From Plenodomus lindquistii (lineage: Eukaryota > Ascomycota > Dothideomycetes > Pleosporales > Leptosphaeriaceae), in assembly GCA_025504975.1 (NCBI GenBank), contig JANUWI010000010.1:248001-312000 (forward strand): DNA of 64,000 nucleotides, read 5' to 3'. This document shows positions 34,921-46,423 of the stretch, one piece after another. The stretch's first letter is position 1, and each line of letters starts with the position of its first letter. Under the pieces are notes generated by a model. It saw nothing but the letters and a program-made list of their open reading frames with translations, was not told the DNA's origin and did no database searches. The translations under genes and the position numbers were made by a program.

Positions 34921-37042
34921 TTAATGAGTGGCAGGAGGGGTACTGGGAGCACTCATCGGGAGCGCATGAACGTGCGTGCTCCAGCGCGACTGCTTCGCCA
35001 CATCTGCAAGCCCACCACCAGGCTCATGACTAGCATGGCCATGATGAACTGCCTCGTGAACCTCACCATGGCCGCTCTCATGACCGTGCTCTTCCGCCTC
35101 CTCAAGAACATAGGGTTCACCGCTGTTCTGAAGCTTAGAGTTTGACCATAGCGAGGTGACCTTGTCAACGACGAGAATGAGGAACAACACAATAACGCAG
35201 ATGGGAAGGAGCATAGGTGACTTGAGAGCACTGTAGAGGACGGCCTTGTTGGCGAATAGACCTAGCATAGCAGCGCCGACGCCGACGGCGAGACAGCGCG
35301 AGACGGTGGATGCGTAATCGAAAATATCGGTCTTGTGGCGCTTGATCAAGACGAGGAAGACGATGGAACATAGAATCAACGTGACGAAACAGCTCCAGTA
35401 GTAGAGGTACACTATTCTCCAGGCCTGAAGCGCAACCTCAAGAGGAGAGTACTTGTCGAGCTTGTCAATGGGGATCTTCATGCCAAGGCCGGTGAAGATA
35501 CCGTTGGAGATCCCGTAGTTGACCTGAAGTCATTGGGCCAGCTGGCGGGTTCGATGGCGAACTTGGACCATCGGTAGGTTGTTGCATTGGTAGGAGAGCA
35601 GATGCCGGAAGAGTTGCCGATCCTGTAGATTGCGTTCTTGACTTGGGTGTCGTAGCGTTCGGTTGCGAGGCTACCGTCGAGCTTGAACTTCTTGAGGATG
35701 GCGAGTAGACCATCCTGCAGGGCTTTACCGTCGAGATTCTGCAATGCACAGTACGTGTCGATTGATTTCCTCACGTAGAGGCCATTCTTTTGGACGTAGC
35801 GAGACAAAGCGAGCTGCTGAGATCCCTCAACAACTCCTACAACAGCAAGGTGATACGGAAAGTGGAGGAGGGACCAGATCTGTTGGCGGATAGTACCGTA
35901 GGGAAACTGTCAAAGTACAGAGCCTGTAGTGTGCGTTAGCGGCTATCGACCTTGGACCTGATGTATGCACAACTGACCCAGAGAAAGACTAGAGTGACAA
36001 TGATGCACATGATCAGGAAACATCCCTCAACGTCAAGACCGCTCTTCATGATCTTACCAACCGTCCTTGTAACACCAATAGCACCCTCGCCAATGACGAT
36101 GATAGTGAGCAGGCTCATGCGCTCCATCAGATGGGTCTTTTTAAAGCTAAGCATGCGCCAGTGGCAGGAGATTCCAATTACAGCCACGGCTTCCAGAACC
36201 ATCATAGCATACCAAACCAGGTATACCAGTCTCGTCTTCAGATTGACGGTAGGACCTGAGAAGGCAGGCGTCATTCCAGCGAAGACACCGGCGCTAACTG
36301 CGTAGACACCGATCATCAGACCGAGGGGTAGGTAGAGCTTCGTGTAACGGGCTCGATATGTGAAGAACTAGTACAATCAACATTGACGAGAGCGTGCTGG
36401 AGAGGGGCGACTTACAAACACCACTGCGTACTGGATTGCCAGCAGACCTCTGCTGATGACCAACACGAAGCACAAGATGCGGAAGCTCTGCAGATGGTCA
36501 GCCTTGATCTCTTGACACCTGAATATGGACTGACGGTATTGTTTCCCTTGCCCTTCGTGCTCGCAGGATTGAATTGCGATCCAACAAGAGCCAAGCCGAC
36601 GAAGGTGATGAACTGAACAGTCTTGCACACGCGCTCGTAAAGCGAGTCTCGGGCAAAGCGAACATCGTGAAGTGTGACCTGGAACCAAGTCGACCAGAGA
36701 ACAAGCAAGTAGTCGCCATCGGTGATGGAGTGGTAGGCAGTGAACGTTGCAAGATTGGCGACGAAGAACAGATCGAAGAAGAGTTCTACGGTGTTGGCTT
36801 CGTGCCTCTGACAGAAGACAAGATTGTCGTGGTCGGCGCCAGCCAAAGGTGACTCGATCAGAGGAGTGGTCTTGTGGAGTCGTGCGAGATGCTTCTCGTT
36901 TTCGCTATGGTGTTGTTAGCACTGCTACTAAGTAGCCCTCTTGGGTTTAGTAGCGTACACATCTCTCTAGTTCAGGTCAGTACGTGTTCTACGATAGATG
37001 GCAATGCTCAAGTACCTTGTGACCGTGGAATGAGAACCCCAT
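34921..37042 (-). CDS. LtrA-family multipass membrane protein, with an apparent frameshift
   Basis: The bacterial 'low temperature requirement A' family occurs widely in fungi; its biochemical role is unknown. Exons 37016-37042, 36535-36891, 36416-36487, 35978-36367 and 34921-35906 encode about 610 residues. The small first exon (MGFSFHGHK) joins in phase to HLARLHKTTPLIESPLAGAD. Family landmarks are RHEANTVELFFDLFFVANLA, SLLTIIVIGEGAIG and VGVVEGSQQLAL, among about ten hydrophobic segments. Two places are odd. At about 35900-35923 the expected LYFDSFPYGTIRQQIW reads only with one extra base, or by using an acceptor 17 bases further on (CTTTGACAG). At 35523-35527 the frame shifts between SWPNDF and VNYGISNG, and no intron repairs it. 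So either sequence errors or a decaying gene. The C-terminal tail is His/Glu-rich. Confidence 0.75.
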
Positions 37043-38105
37043 GTTGTCTGTTGATCGCGGTAACGGATGAAGTGATGATCTTGGATGCTTCCGTTCACTT
37101 GACGGCACATCGCAATTTAAGTGATTTCATCTTGTACGCAGCACCAGTCCAACATTGTCAAGTGTCTTGTTTCTATGAGCTAGAATAACGCCTGCATTCA
37201 GACTCAGCCATAGTGTGGGCAGCACGAAGCAAGCCGACGTGGAATGCTTTGCAGTCTGTGCTCACAAGAGTGTACCACTCTAGGATACCAAGACGGAAAA
37301 ACAAGCTTTGGCTTCCAGCAGATTTCCGCAGCTGGGGCTGAGAACATTGCTGAAGCGACGAACAAGGAGTGGGAGCCATGCATTTCTGGCTGTCGAATGC
37401 AAATGCCGTTGTAGATTTACAGTCAATCTACAAGATCGGGTCACGCACAACAGCGCAATCTCTGAAATATCAAACCCTCTAAACGCCCCTAGTAATGGTG
37501 TCTCAAAGAATATCTAAGTTCTATAGTACTCTTTTCTTTGCTCATGTCGTTTCTCCTGCTAATGTGCATAAGATATCCATCGTGCGTAGGACCTATTTTG
37601 GCTAGGAGTGTAGCAGGCAAGTCTATGTACACGTTGCTCTCTCTTAGTGAGTTGAAGAAACCAGAAACACAGACCCAGCACTAATAAACAATTACGTGCA
37701 CCACAACAGTGATGGAGCACTTCTTTCTTGCCAAAAAGACATAAAAATACACTACTATCCTCCAAGTTACTACTAGAGTATAGCGGTAAGCTTAGAGGCT
37801 TCAAGGTCTTCTTCTAATGGTGTAGCGTTGCAGACTGTAAATACTCGCCTATTGCAGCTCGATTTCCGGGTGCTTCGGGCTGACCAAGAGCCTGTTTGCC
37901 ACACTCCCAGCCAAGTTGGGTCTGCAAGATGGACAATTTATGCACATCAGGACGAAAGACGACTTAATCAACGATGCCGTTGCCACAACAACACGGTTTC
38001 TTCAGCTCTGTCCCATTTCGCTGCCCCCAACGCCGCGCTTTACCTTCTAGATGAAGCCATGCAAATGCCCGTACTGTGCACAAGAGATCAGTGTCTCAAC
38101 CTCGA
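37043..38105. other. Intergenic region upstream of the LtrA-family gene
   Basis: The LtrA promoter and the MFS 3' flank, both genes being on the minus strand. No further gene was recognised. Confidence 0.5.
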
Positions 38106-39893
38106 CTACTTCCTGATGAGCCCGGTCCGTTCATTCGTATCATCGCCTACTTCTTCCTCTTCGTCCTGGTCCTCACCGCTATCGCTCCAGTCTTCAGCCT
38201 CTAGACTCTCGCCACGGATGCCAATGCTCAAGAGAAAGCCTACAAGTGAGATGCCAGCAAAGACGCCAAACGGTAGGACCTCGCCTTTGGGATGTATCTT
38301 GGTAGCAGCAGTAAAAAGTGATCCAGAAATGAAAGGCCCCGCAGCGCGTCCAGCCGCAGATAGCGTCTGGGCCAGACCATTCAGCGTGCCAAGCACATTG
38401 TGGTTAGGCGCCGAATTGGTGATCTGCACACGAATTAGCATGATCCACGTCTACTGCGAGGTGTTTCAGCTTACCATGAGGAGAGCGGCAGTCAAGCCAC
38501 CCACCCCCGCAATAGTCTTGATGACCAAAATGACCCCGAGCTCGAACCACAACCAGGCAGGTCCAGAGCCGATGCCTTTGGACGACTTGTTCTCCTTATA
38601 ACCTACCCAAGGCATGAGGGCAAACGCTGCGACGAACAAGGCCAAGCTCACTCGATAGGAGGCTTTATTCCCTAATTTGCCACGTAGTTTACCGAATATG
38701 CCTACCTGAAAGAGGATGGTGATGGCGCCAGCGAATGATAGCGACAGTCCTACAGCTTCGGGCTTCAAGCCACGCCCAGTGGGCGGCTGTTCTTCTGCAA
38801 ATATTGGATATAGCGAGTTATACGAGATGTTTGCCAGTTGGAATATGAAGTATGTGACGAGAAGCAAGATGGTATCACGGTTGAGAATCTCCTTTCGTGT
38901 AAGCTCTGCGCCACTGCTCTCAGGGAACAAGGCAGGCACAGAATCGGCAGAGTCATCAGAGGCTTCGTCTTCTTGATCCTCTTGGATACCAGCCAACGGC
39001 TGAGAATCGCGGTTGTGGCGGCTGCCCAGGAGGCGCCGCACATAGGTTGGTCGAGAAGAGCTCGAAAACTGCCATATCCAGGAGAAGAGATTGCCTATTC
39101 TCTTGCCCAGGGGCGGCATGTGCTTGGCCTCGTCCAGACTCTCTTCGAGGAAGAACATGCAGACGACGAGATCGATGGCGAGGACAAAGGCGGAGAAGAG
39201 GTTGGGCAGCAGGTAAGGGTATGGGTTCGCGTGGCTCTTGTTGAGCGGGTTGGCGTAAAAGACGAGCATGCCGCCCACAATGGGCCCTGTTATGCCTCCG
39301 ATGCCGTAGACGACGGGGAGGTAGGTAAAGGCGCGCGACTGGTTGCTGCGGTCTGTAATCTCGCCCAGACAGGTGGAAACGACGCCCGAGTTGCCGTTGA
39401 CGAAGCCCATGAGGGCCTGCACCAAGACGGCCTGCCACAGGGTGGTGCAGAAGCCAAAGGCGACGAAGCAGCACATGGTCAGGAAGGTGCCCATGAGGAT
39501 GACGGGCTTCCTGCCAATCTTGTCCGACAGCCAGCCCCAGAAGAAGTTTGTGGTGAACTGGGCCAGGGCAAAGGACGAGGCAATGAGGCCCACGTACAGC
39601 CCCGTCTGGCCGTCGCTGACCTCGGGGAAGCTCTTGGTCATCTCGGGCAGGTAGGGGCTGATGGAGTTGAGGGCCGTCTGCTCGGCCAGGGCGATCATGG
39701 CCAGCACGACAAGCTGCCGCGTGGGCAGGGGCGACTCGTGGTGGTGGTCGCCCTGGTCCGAGACGCTGCCATGGTGTGCGGGGGGCGACGACGACGGCGG
39801 GCGGCCGCGCGATCGCGGTGGTGCGGTTGGGAAGGTCTGGTAGTGCAGCGTCGACGACTTGCGCGAGTCCAAGGCTGGCCGTCTGCCGGGCAT
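38106..39893 (-). CDS. MFS transporter (DHA1/TCR-Tet-like, ZIFL-type)
   Basis: Exons 38475-39893 and 38106-38423 (intron 38424-38474) give 578 residues. A disordered Ser/Pro/His-rich N-terminus precedes 12 predicted membrane segments. The MFS signature between segments 2 and 3 is clear (FFWGWLSDKIGRKPVILMG), with RAFTYLPVVYGIGGITGPIVG as the segment-5 motif of proton antiporters. The central cytosolic loop (about residues 260-340) is acidic and ends before LTRKEILNRDTILLLVTYFI. The last exon carries HNVLGTLNGLAQTLSAAGRAAGP, typical of the fungal branch related to plant zinc-induced-facilitator-like proteins and yeast YCR023C. Substrate is unknown; drug or metal-chelate export is a guess from the family. 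The C-terminus is acidic. Confidence 0.9.
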
Positions 39894-42800
39894 GCCAGGC
39901 GGACCGAACGGGTGGTTAGGTTAGGGGAGGGATGAGGGATGAGGGGCCTCGTCGAGGCAGCGCGGTGTCACCAAGGGACTGCATGCATTGGCGCCCAAAG
40001 AGACGGATGGTGGCACATGGGCACGATGGAGGAGGTCAATAGCAACGAGCAAAGCCTGCGGGTGCAAGCTCTCCAGCTCCACACGCCAGGGCGCGATTTA
40101 ACGCTGCGTCATCGGCGGCGCAATTTGCTACGACCGTCGACGCAGCCAGGCACAATGCACCGTCCCCGTTGCTCTGATGCCTGTTTGGGCCGCGCTCTAG
40201 TGAGATGGATGCTCCATCATGGCCGCCTTGCACGTGTTGCATCGTCTCGTCTCCAGTCTCGTCTCTCGTCTCGTCTCGTCTCGTCTGCAATACCGAGCCG
40301 TTGAGTGGTCAGCCCGCAAATGCCAAGCCCTTGCTTGGTCACCTATTAGTCATCCACAAACAAAGTCAGACGCTTTTTTCATCTCGAGATGAGACTTGCT
40401 GGCTGGCATCTTGGATTCTGTCAACGCCAATGTCTATACTTTATTCGCTCATGCTGCCTAATGCGCCAACATGGAATTACAACACATGTCCAAAATGAAC
40501 CGCCAGGGTATATAGCCATCCCGAAACGCCGTACAAATCGACTTTCGCATTCCATAAATTCAACGCATCAAGACTTTAGGGAAACAATCTTTGCTGCTAG
40601 ACTTTGAAATTCGCCGTGAAGAGACCATGCTGATGGGATTTGGTCGTCGAGAGGCGGACGTTGTGTGGTGTCGTAAAAAGATGAGCGATGGGATTCAGTA
40701 TCAGGACAGCAAAGTCGGAGGGATGGAGTATGGGGCTTTCTTTGATTACTCAGAGCCCGTACATATCTTGCTGCGGCACAAGGTACGCCGCCCCCATTAA
40801 CCCTCTGAGATTATCACCCGTGTAGTGCCCGCCTGAGCCCTTCATTATCATTCTTCCAAAACCTCTTAAACCGTAGTTTCTTCCCACAGGCACGCCTTGC
40901 AGAGACCTTGGCTTCGAATCTCCACATTGTGATCTCTCAAAGGCTCAGGGCATGGATGGCCTAGTCGCAGCTCCAGGGCTATTGAGCAAAGCCTTGTGTA
41001 AAGGCCATCGGCCGGGTTGCGTTGCGGAATCCAATGGTTGCATTTGTATAAGGTGTAAACGATGTAGCACATCTCGTACCCGTGAGAGGCGCAAGAGCTG
41101 TGTGTGTTTGTCTGGATATGCGTGTAAAGCGATGACGGGAATTAATCCTAGTTGTAGCGGGCTTCTCGGTATTGTCGCTACTTCCGTGTTTTGTCATTCA
41201 ATCCACTTGGTGCTGCTTGCCTGGACGAAGTATAGCGTTTGCGAGTAGTATATGAAAGACAGACGCAACTAGACTGAAACGCGGCTTGTATGATTCGGAG
41301 AGCGTCGGGTTGTAGGCTTTTTCTCACTTGCGGCGCAACTTCACCAGGACTTTGCAGTGCCGATGGCTGCCAGAGCGAGTATAAATTGAACCGTGAGCGA
41401 ACAGTGAGCGGTGAAGGTGATCTGCACTGCGCCTGTAGTCTCCTCAAGACCTTATTCCTTCTATGTCCTACGCCTCTACCACCTCTTTGCGCAACTATGT
41501 GAGGTTGCATCAACAAACGCAAAGACTACTTGATGACTCGATCATGCGCCCAAGGTCTCGGTCCGTCCCTGTCCTTGTCTGGAACGAAAGATGGGGTAGC
41601 TGTCACCGGTGCCCTTGGAATGTCAAACTGCGGCTGCGATGCGCTCGTGATAGGTTTTGGACGGGGATAAGGAGGGATGGTGCAAAAGGTGAAGGTACAC
41701 ACTCGAAAGAAGCTGAATATGAAAAACACACAAAACCAAAGATGAAAGGACTAGCGATACACTGTCGAAGCCATGAGAACCATATTTTGACGCACTGTAG
41801 GCTCCCATGTCTTGAAAAGCAAAGGCGCCTTGGAACGCAAGTCTAACGTCGCACTGCCTGGCTGCTACACCCACCTCACACATCCTCACCCTTACTGCGG
41901 GGATAAGCCTGTACATCCCTTTTATTCCATGATATAGTCAGCTCGCGTTGAATCTCTGCTGGGTCCTGTATCGTATCACAGAGAGATTAAGCCATTGGTG
42001 TATCCGAACTGCGCAGGTCGCCTTTCACCATTGGCACGCTCTGCTTCGTTATAATACAGGACCTAGCAGGGGCTCAATCCGAACTGACCATATCCTGTCC
42101 TGTACAAGCGATACGAGAGACCTGTCACCGTGACAGAACTGGTAGGTGGGTGGGCACAAGAAGGGAGGCTGGCAGGGAAACCTGGGAGGACGTGCATTGC
42201 GAGGTTGACCCGAGCCTCTGGTTCGCTCTTGCAAAGCGATAGCTTTTAACGGACATTCCCTAGAAATCTCCTCTTGAATGTGGCATGATGATCTCCTGCT
42301 GCAGCTGGGAAATCGCATTAGTTTCTGCTTAATTGGACCGAAGAGCGCAACACGGGGGTGAGGAGTGAGGAGCGAGGAGTGGGGAGTGAAGGTGGTTACG
42401 TCCCCACCCACGGTTTTCTGCCAATCCCACTTGAGTGGTTCGCGGCCCGGGACGCGCTAAACAATCGTCATGAGTTGCCCACCCGTGTTCCGGATCAGGG
42501 GGTCGCGCTATCGCATTCGTCGACAGCCTGCAGCTGTCAGAAGTGCATTCTTGTGCCTGGTGGTAACCGGACAGCAGCAGGAGCCAAATCAGGAAAGAAA
42601 GTGGGACCCAAAGTGGATATGATTGGATCGTGTGTAACCTGTCTGGAGCGGTGTACCATGTACACACTACCGGACATCGTCTGGAAGGTCGTATTGGCTT
42701 CACATTCATCAAGCTAATCGGCCAAGTCCCAGAGGCCAGATCGCTTTTCGGGTATTGGTCCCGCTGTAAATTGTCCTTTTGATAGCCAGCACATCCATCA

Positions 42801-43186
42801 TACTATCTTTGTAGGCGAACCTATCTCAGCATGCGCCTCCGGACTGCAACATTATGTATGCAAGCTTACGTCCTAGTGCAACGTGAGCCACTAACCGAGC
42901 ATTGCAAGTTGACACCCTTAATCAAAAGAGGCCATTGCAGACGCCCCTTATGAATCCTGCACTATGACGAGCAAGAAGCCGTTCTCCAGGGAGCTTTGAG
43001 TGCGAAAAATTTGTCTGGAGAATACGGGCTACGTCAATTTGGGGACCGTTTCCATCTGAAGAGGCACTGACTAAAGACTGGCCAAAGCGTACTAGGGCTT
43101 GTGAACTTTATAGCCATACATACACATCCACATTCAACCCTATCATTCTCGCGATCCTGTAAATTGCTCGTCGGCACCATCTCATC
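39894..43186. other. 3.3-kb spacer
   Basis: No supportable gene. Open frames reach about 127 codons at 41463-41846 and 42329-42712 but show no motif, splice pattern or family resemblance. It contains the TCTCG microsatellite described separately and the promoter of the MFS gene at its left end. Confidence 0.5.
40243..40286 (+). repeat. (TCTCG)n microsatellite
   Basis: About eight imperfect copies of the pentamer CGTCT in tandem, lying about 350-390 bases upstream of the MFS start codon. Potentially length-polymorphic. Confidence 0.85.
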
Positions 43187-45584
43187 TCAACTCTCTTGTA
43201 TACCACCATCACCTCCCAATCCCCCTGTCAACCCTTTCATCCTCCTCCCCAAAAGATCATCCTCACTCGCTAAACTGACCAAACTCTTCCGTCTACCGCG
43301 ATCACTCTTCCTTACTCTTCCTCTCCTCATCCCGCCGTCTACTGTCCTGTTTCCAGTCCCATTTCTACTACCACTATTCGACACTTCCTTCGTCGATGGG
43401 CTCTTCTTAGCCTTTCCCAAGACCGTCATTTCCAGCGGTCGATCCTCGTCTGCACTTGATGCAGTTCCCGTGCGACGATGATGTCTTCTCTGACTCTGGC
43501 TTTTTAATCCTTCGACCGCTTCCGCCAACCCTGCTGTTGCCCCCGACCCAAAATAGTCCTTCTGCTGTCCAGTTGGCTGGCGGACATGGCGAGGTGTGTA
43601 AGGTGTTTGTGCATCCGCTTCGCGATTCTCGCCCTCAAACGCTTCGACAATCCACTCCGCACATCGCTTTATATACGTCCAGCCCTCGGGATAAACACCC
43701 ACGAACTGCAAGAAACCATGGCTGATGCCTGGTATTAAGTCGACATTCACCCAGTCTTCTTCCCTGAATGCGCCGTGCGCCCAGTCGAGACCGAGTTCTT
43801 TGGCTGTGACCCATTCTGCGCGTTTCGCTTGGCGCAAGCGGCCCGCGAAAATAACTGTGTCGTCAACGAGCGGGTCGCGTTCACCAGTCAGCATCCATGT
43901 GCGTGGAAACCGCGCAAGGAGAGATTCGGGAGCGAGAAGGGGGGAGAGAAGAAAGTCAGTGGAAAAGTCTGGGCGGTAGTGTGGGCCAATGTACAGGATG
44001 ATCATGGCGCGCATCATCTCCGGGGTAAGGATACGGTCATTGAAGTAGGATATCATGGAAGAGGTTGCAAGGCGTGTCTTTATCGCTGTTGATGAGGGTG
44101 CGGGGCCGGGAGATGAAGGTTGGGTCTGGGTGGGAGTAGGTGGCATGGTGGAGCTTGTGGGTGTTCTAGAGGTGCCACTGTTGGGTTGCGAGACGTTGGT
44201 ATTGAGTTGGAGAGAGGTATTATCTTTGCCAGTGTGAGCCGCGGAAAGTTTGATCATGGTCTGAGGGGACTTGAGAACGCGCTCACTTTCTGTGATGGAG
44301 CCATTGACCATATGTGGCCTGTTTGTGCCATCATCGTCGCTGTCTGTGTTGTCAGAGCCATACGGCGTGTTTGGGGCGAGATGACGATAGTCGTCGCTCT
44401 TGTGACGGAGAATGGGTTTGTTTGTCTTCCTGACTCTTCGGTCGCGGATCAGAGCCATCTGCTCGTCTGACATCCAGTTGCCAATGTTCATATCGAGGGC
44501 TGGGTAGATGAGCACCACACCGATTGGGGGCGGGATCGCACATTCGCCCTGCCATCTCCTCGTCTCCGTTGAACCGCTCTGAAGGATCATGAGCACCATG
44601 CCCACAGCAAGATTTCCACCCGCCGAATCTCCAGAGACGACAATCTTGGGCTCCAACTCTCCTGAAAGTCCCATACACCGACCGTTGGACGCAACGATGG
44701 CATGATAAACATCATAGCACTCATTCAGCGCGTACGGGTACGGGTGCTCCGGCGCCTTCTTGTAATCCAGACTTAGGACTGGCAGTCCCGAGTGCCCAGC
44801 CCACCCAATCAGCTTGTCATCATGATTTCTCGGGTCCATAGCCACAAAGCCGCCACCAGGGATATCCAGAACGACCTTGTCATGATTCTTCAGCTCTTTC
44901 AACGACCCGTTGAAGTACAACCACCCCATCACCGGCTCAGTATACGAGCTCCCTTTCGGCCTTGGAATTCTGATTTTGCGAGGCGGATACTTCATCATCC
45001 TCGGCCTCATCATACTAGTCAGTGCGCCCAGGTACGGCGTCGTTCCCTTATTCCACGCCACGCGCAAATGATCCACTGTCAGCGTTGCCCTGACCTTGCG
45101 CACCTTGTCGTCCGCTTGCTCAGCGCATATCAAGTAATATACGCTGAAGACAATGGACAAGAGGTCCCTTATGGACTTGCGCTTAATCTTCATGGCAGAC
45201 CAGAAGCCCGCGTCCAGCGCCGTGGTGACCCAGGTGGCGCGAAAGTAGGAGCGTGTGTACATTCCGGCGAGGGGTTCGGGACATTCAAGGCCAACGAGCT
45301 TGCCGAAGTTGCGAGCAATGTAGAGGTAGAGTAGGGTGATGAGAACGGACTGCCAGACGGTGAGTTTGCGGGAGAGGAGGGCGGAGATGCGGCGTAGTAT
45401 TGGGGGGCCATGGCGGTCGCCTCTGTTGACGCATTAGCATACAATACGGCCAAGTTGAAGCGGAGTGGGTTGTGGAGTGGGCGGAAGCGCACCTGTACAG
45501 ATAAAAGGACCAAAATGACACCACAGCCAGCACCTGTATCTTGCGGAATTGCACCGACGGCCGTCCCAATACGTGATCAATCAT
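43187..45584 (-). CDS. Membrane-anchored alpha/beta-hydrolase (HSL-type esterase)
   Basis: Exons 45493-45584 and 43187-45422 join in phase (intron 45423-45492, CTAATGCGTCAACAG acceptor) to 775 residues. Two hydrophobic N-terminal segments (about 17-31 and 51-65) suggest a membrane anchor. The hydrolase part has LDIPGGGFVAMD (oxyanion hole, about 215-226), SGDSAGGN (nucleophile Ser near 297), GERDPLVDD (Asp near 547) and GISHGF (His near 599), the complete triad of the hormone-sensitive-lipase family, which includes fungal sterol deacetylases. A poorly structured Ser/Thr/Pro-rich insert of about 110 residues (about 380-490) separates the nucleophile from the acid. The tail after about 620 is basic and disordered. 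Substrate is unknown; an ER steryl-ester or acetyl-ester role is inferred. Confidence 0.88.
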
Positions 45585-46423
45585 GCTGGTTGTTGGCCTT
45601 CTATCTCTTTACCCCAGAAAACGGGTAGTACGAGATGACGACTCCGTCTTCGAATTGTTCCAGCTCGTCAACCCATCTACGTGCACATACATTCACACAA
45701 CAGGCCAGAAGCAACAGAGCAACAGAGTGAGTGCATTCAAGTCAAGTGGTCAGGTCCACGTCAGTCAGGTCGTCGCCCCAAGTTCGGTAAACCCGTCGGC
45801 AAGCGCGTCGCATTGCGTATAGAGACATTGTGGTTGGGTGGCCGCCGGTCGCATGTGACAAGATGGAGAGGATCCGTGCTTGCACATGTGAAAGCGCCCA
45901 TGTCATCGTTTTCGGCTTTGTTGCCCCTCTTTCAGCCACAGCGAGCTAGCGAGCTAGTTTGGTGGGCGGTGCTCACCAGCCATTGCAGTCAGCTCGCACG
46001 CTTCCGGATGAGGGTTTTATTTGGAACAGGTGCATGCATGCATGCGGCTTGTGGCTAATTGCTGATGTGATGGCAGTTAGCTGTATTGCATAGTGCAAGG
46101 GCGGGAATGCAGGAGGTAGGTTGTGGACTGTTAGACAAGACAGGACATGCACTGCAAGGGGCGGGCCAAAGGAGAGACATCCTGTGAGATCCCACAATGG
46201 ACAGGATCTTTGTGACATGGTGAGCATCGGCCCTTCTACTACATTCCTGCTCGGTCAGGTATACCCCCCATCTATCATCATCCTCCGCTCCTGCTCACAA
46301 GTCTCGGTTGAATATTGTCGATTTGAAAATCAAAATGTTCTTCCCAGAATTGAACCCAGTCCTTCATAGCTACACAATTTGAAGTCGTCAAGCTTCGTGC
46401 TGCCTCTGGTCTCCGCCTAGCGA
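45585..46423. other. Intergenic region, esterase promoter
   Basis: Promoter of the esterase and 3' flank of the HMG-box gene. No gene recognised. Confidence 0.5.

Noticed and set aside
35524..35660. An intron repairing the LtrA frameshift (donor near CAAGTCAAG)
   Set aside because: It would remove about 130 bases of sequence that reads as good protein, and the donor is poor.
38838..39935. 365-codon plus-strand open frame opposite the MFS gene
   Set aside because: It is a shadow of the GC-rich MFS coding strand; the minus-strand frame has the transporter motifs.
40860..40960. tRNA B-box-like GCTTCGAATCTCC near 40915
   Set aside because: No A-box or acceptor stem at a suitable distance.
46335..46365. 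tRNA-like AGAATTGAACCCAG near 46345
   Set aside because: The flanking bases do not form T or acceptor stems.
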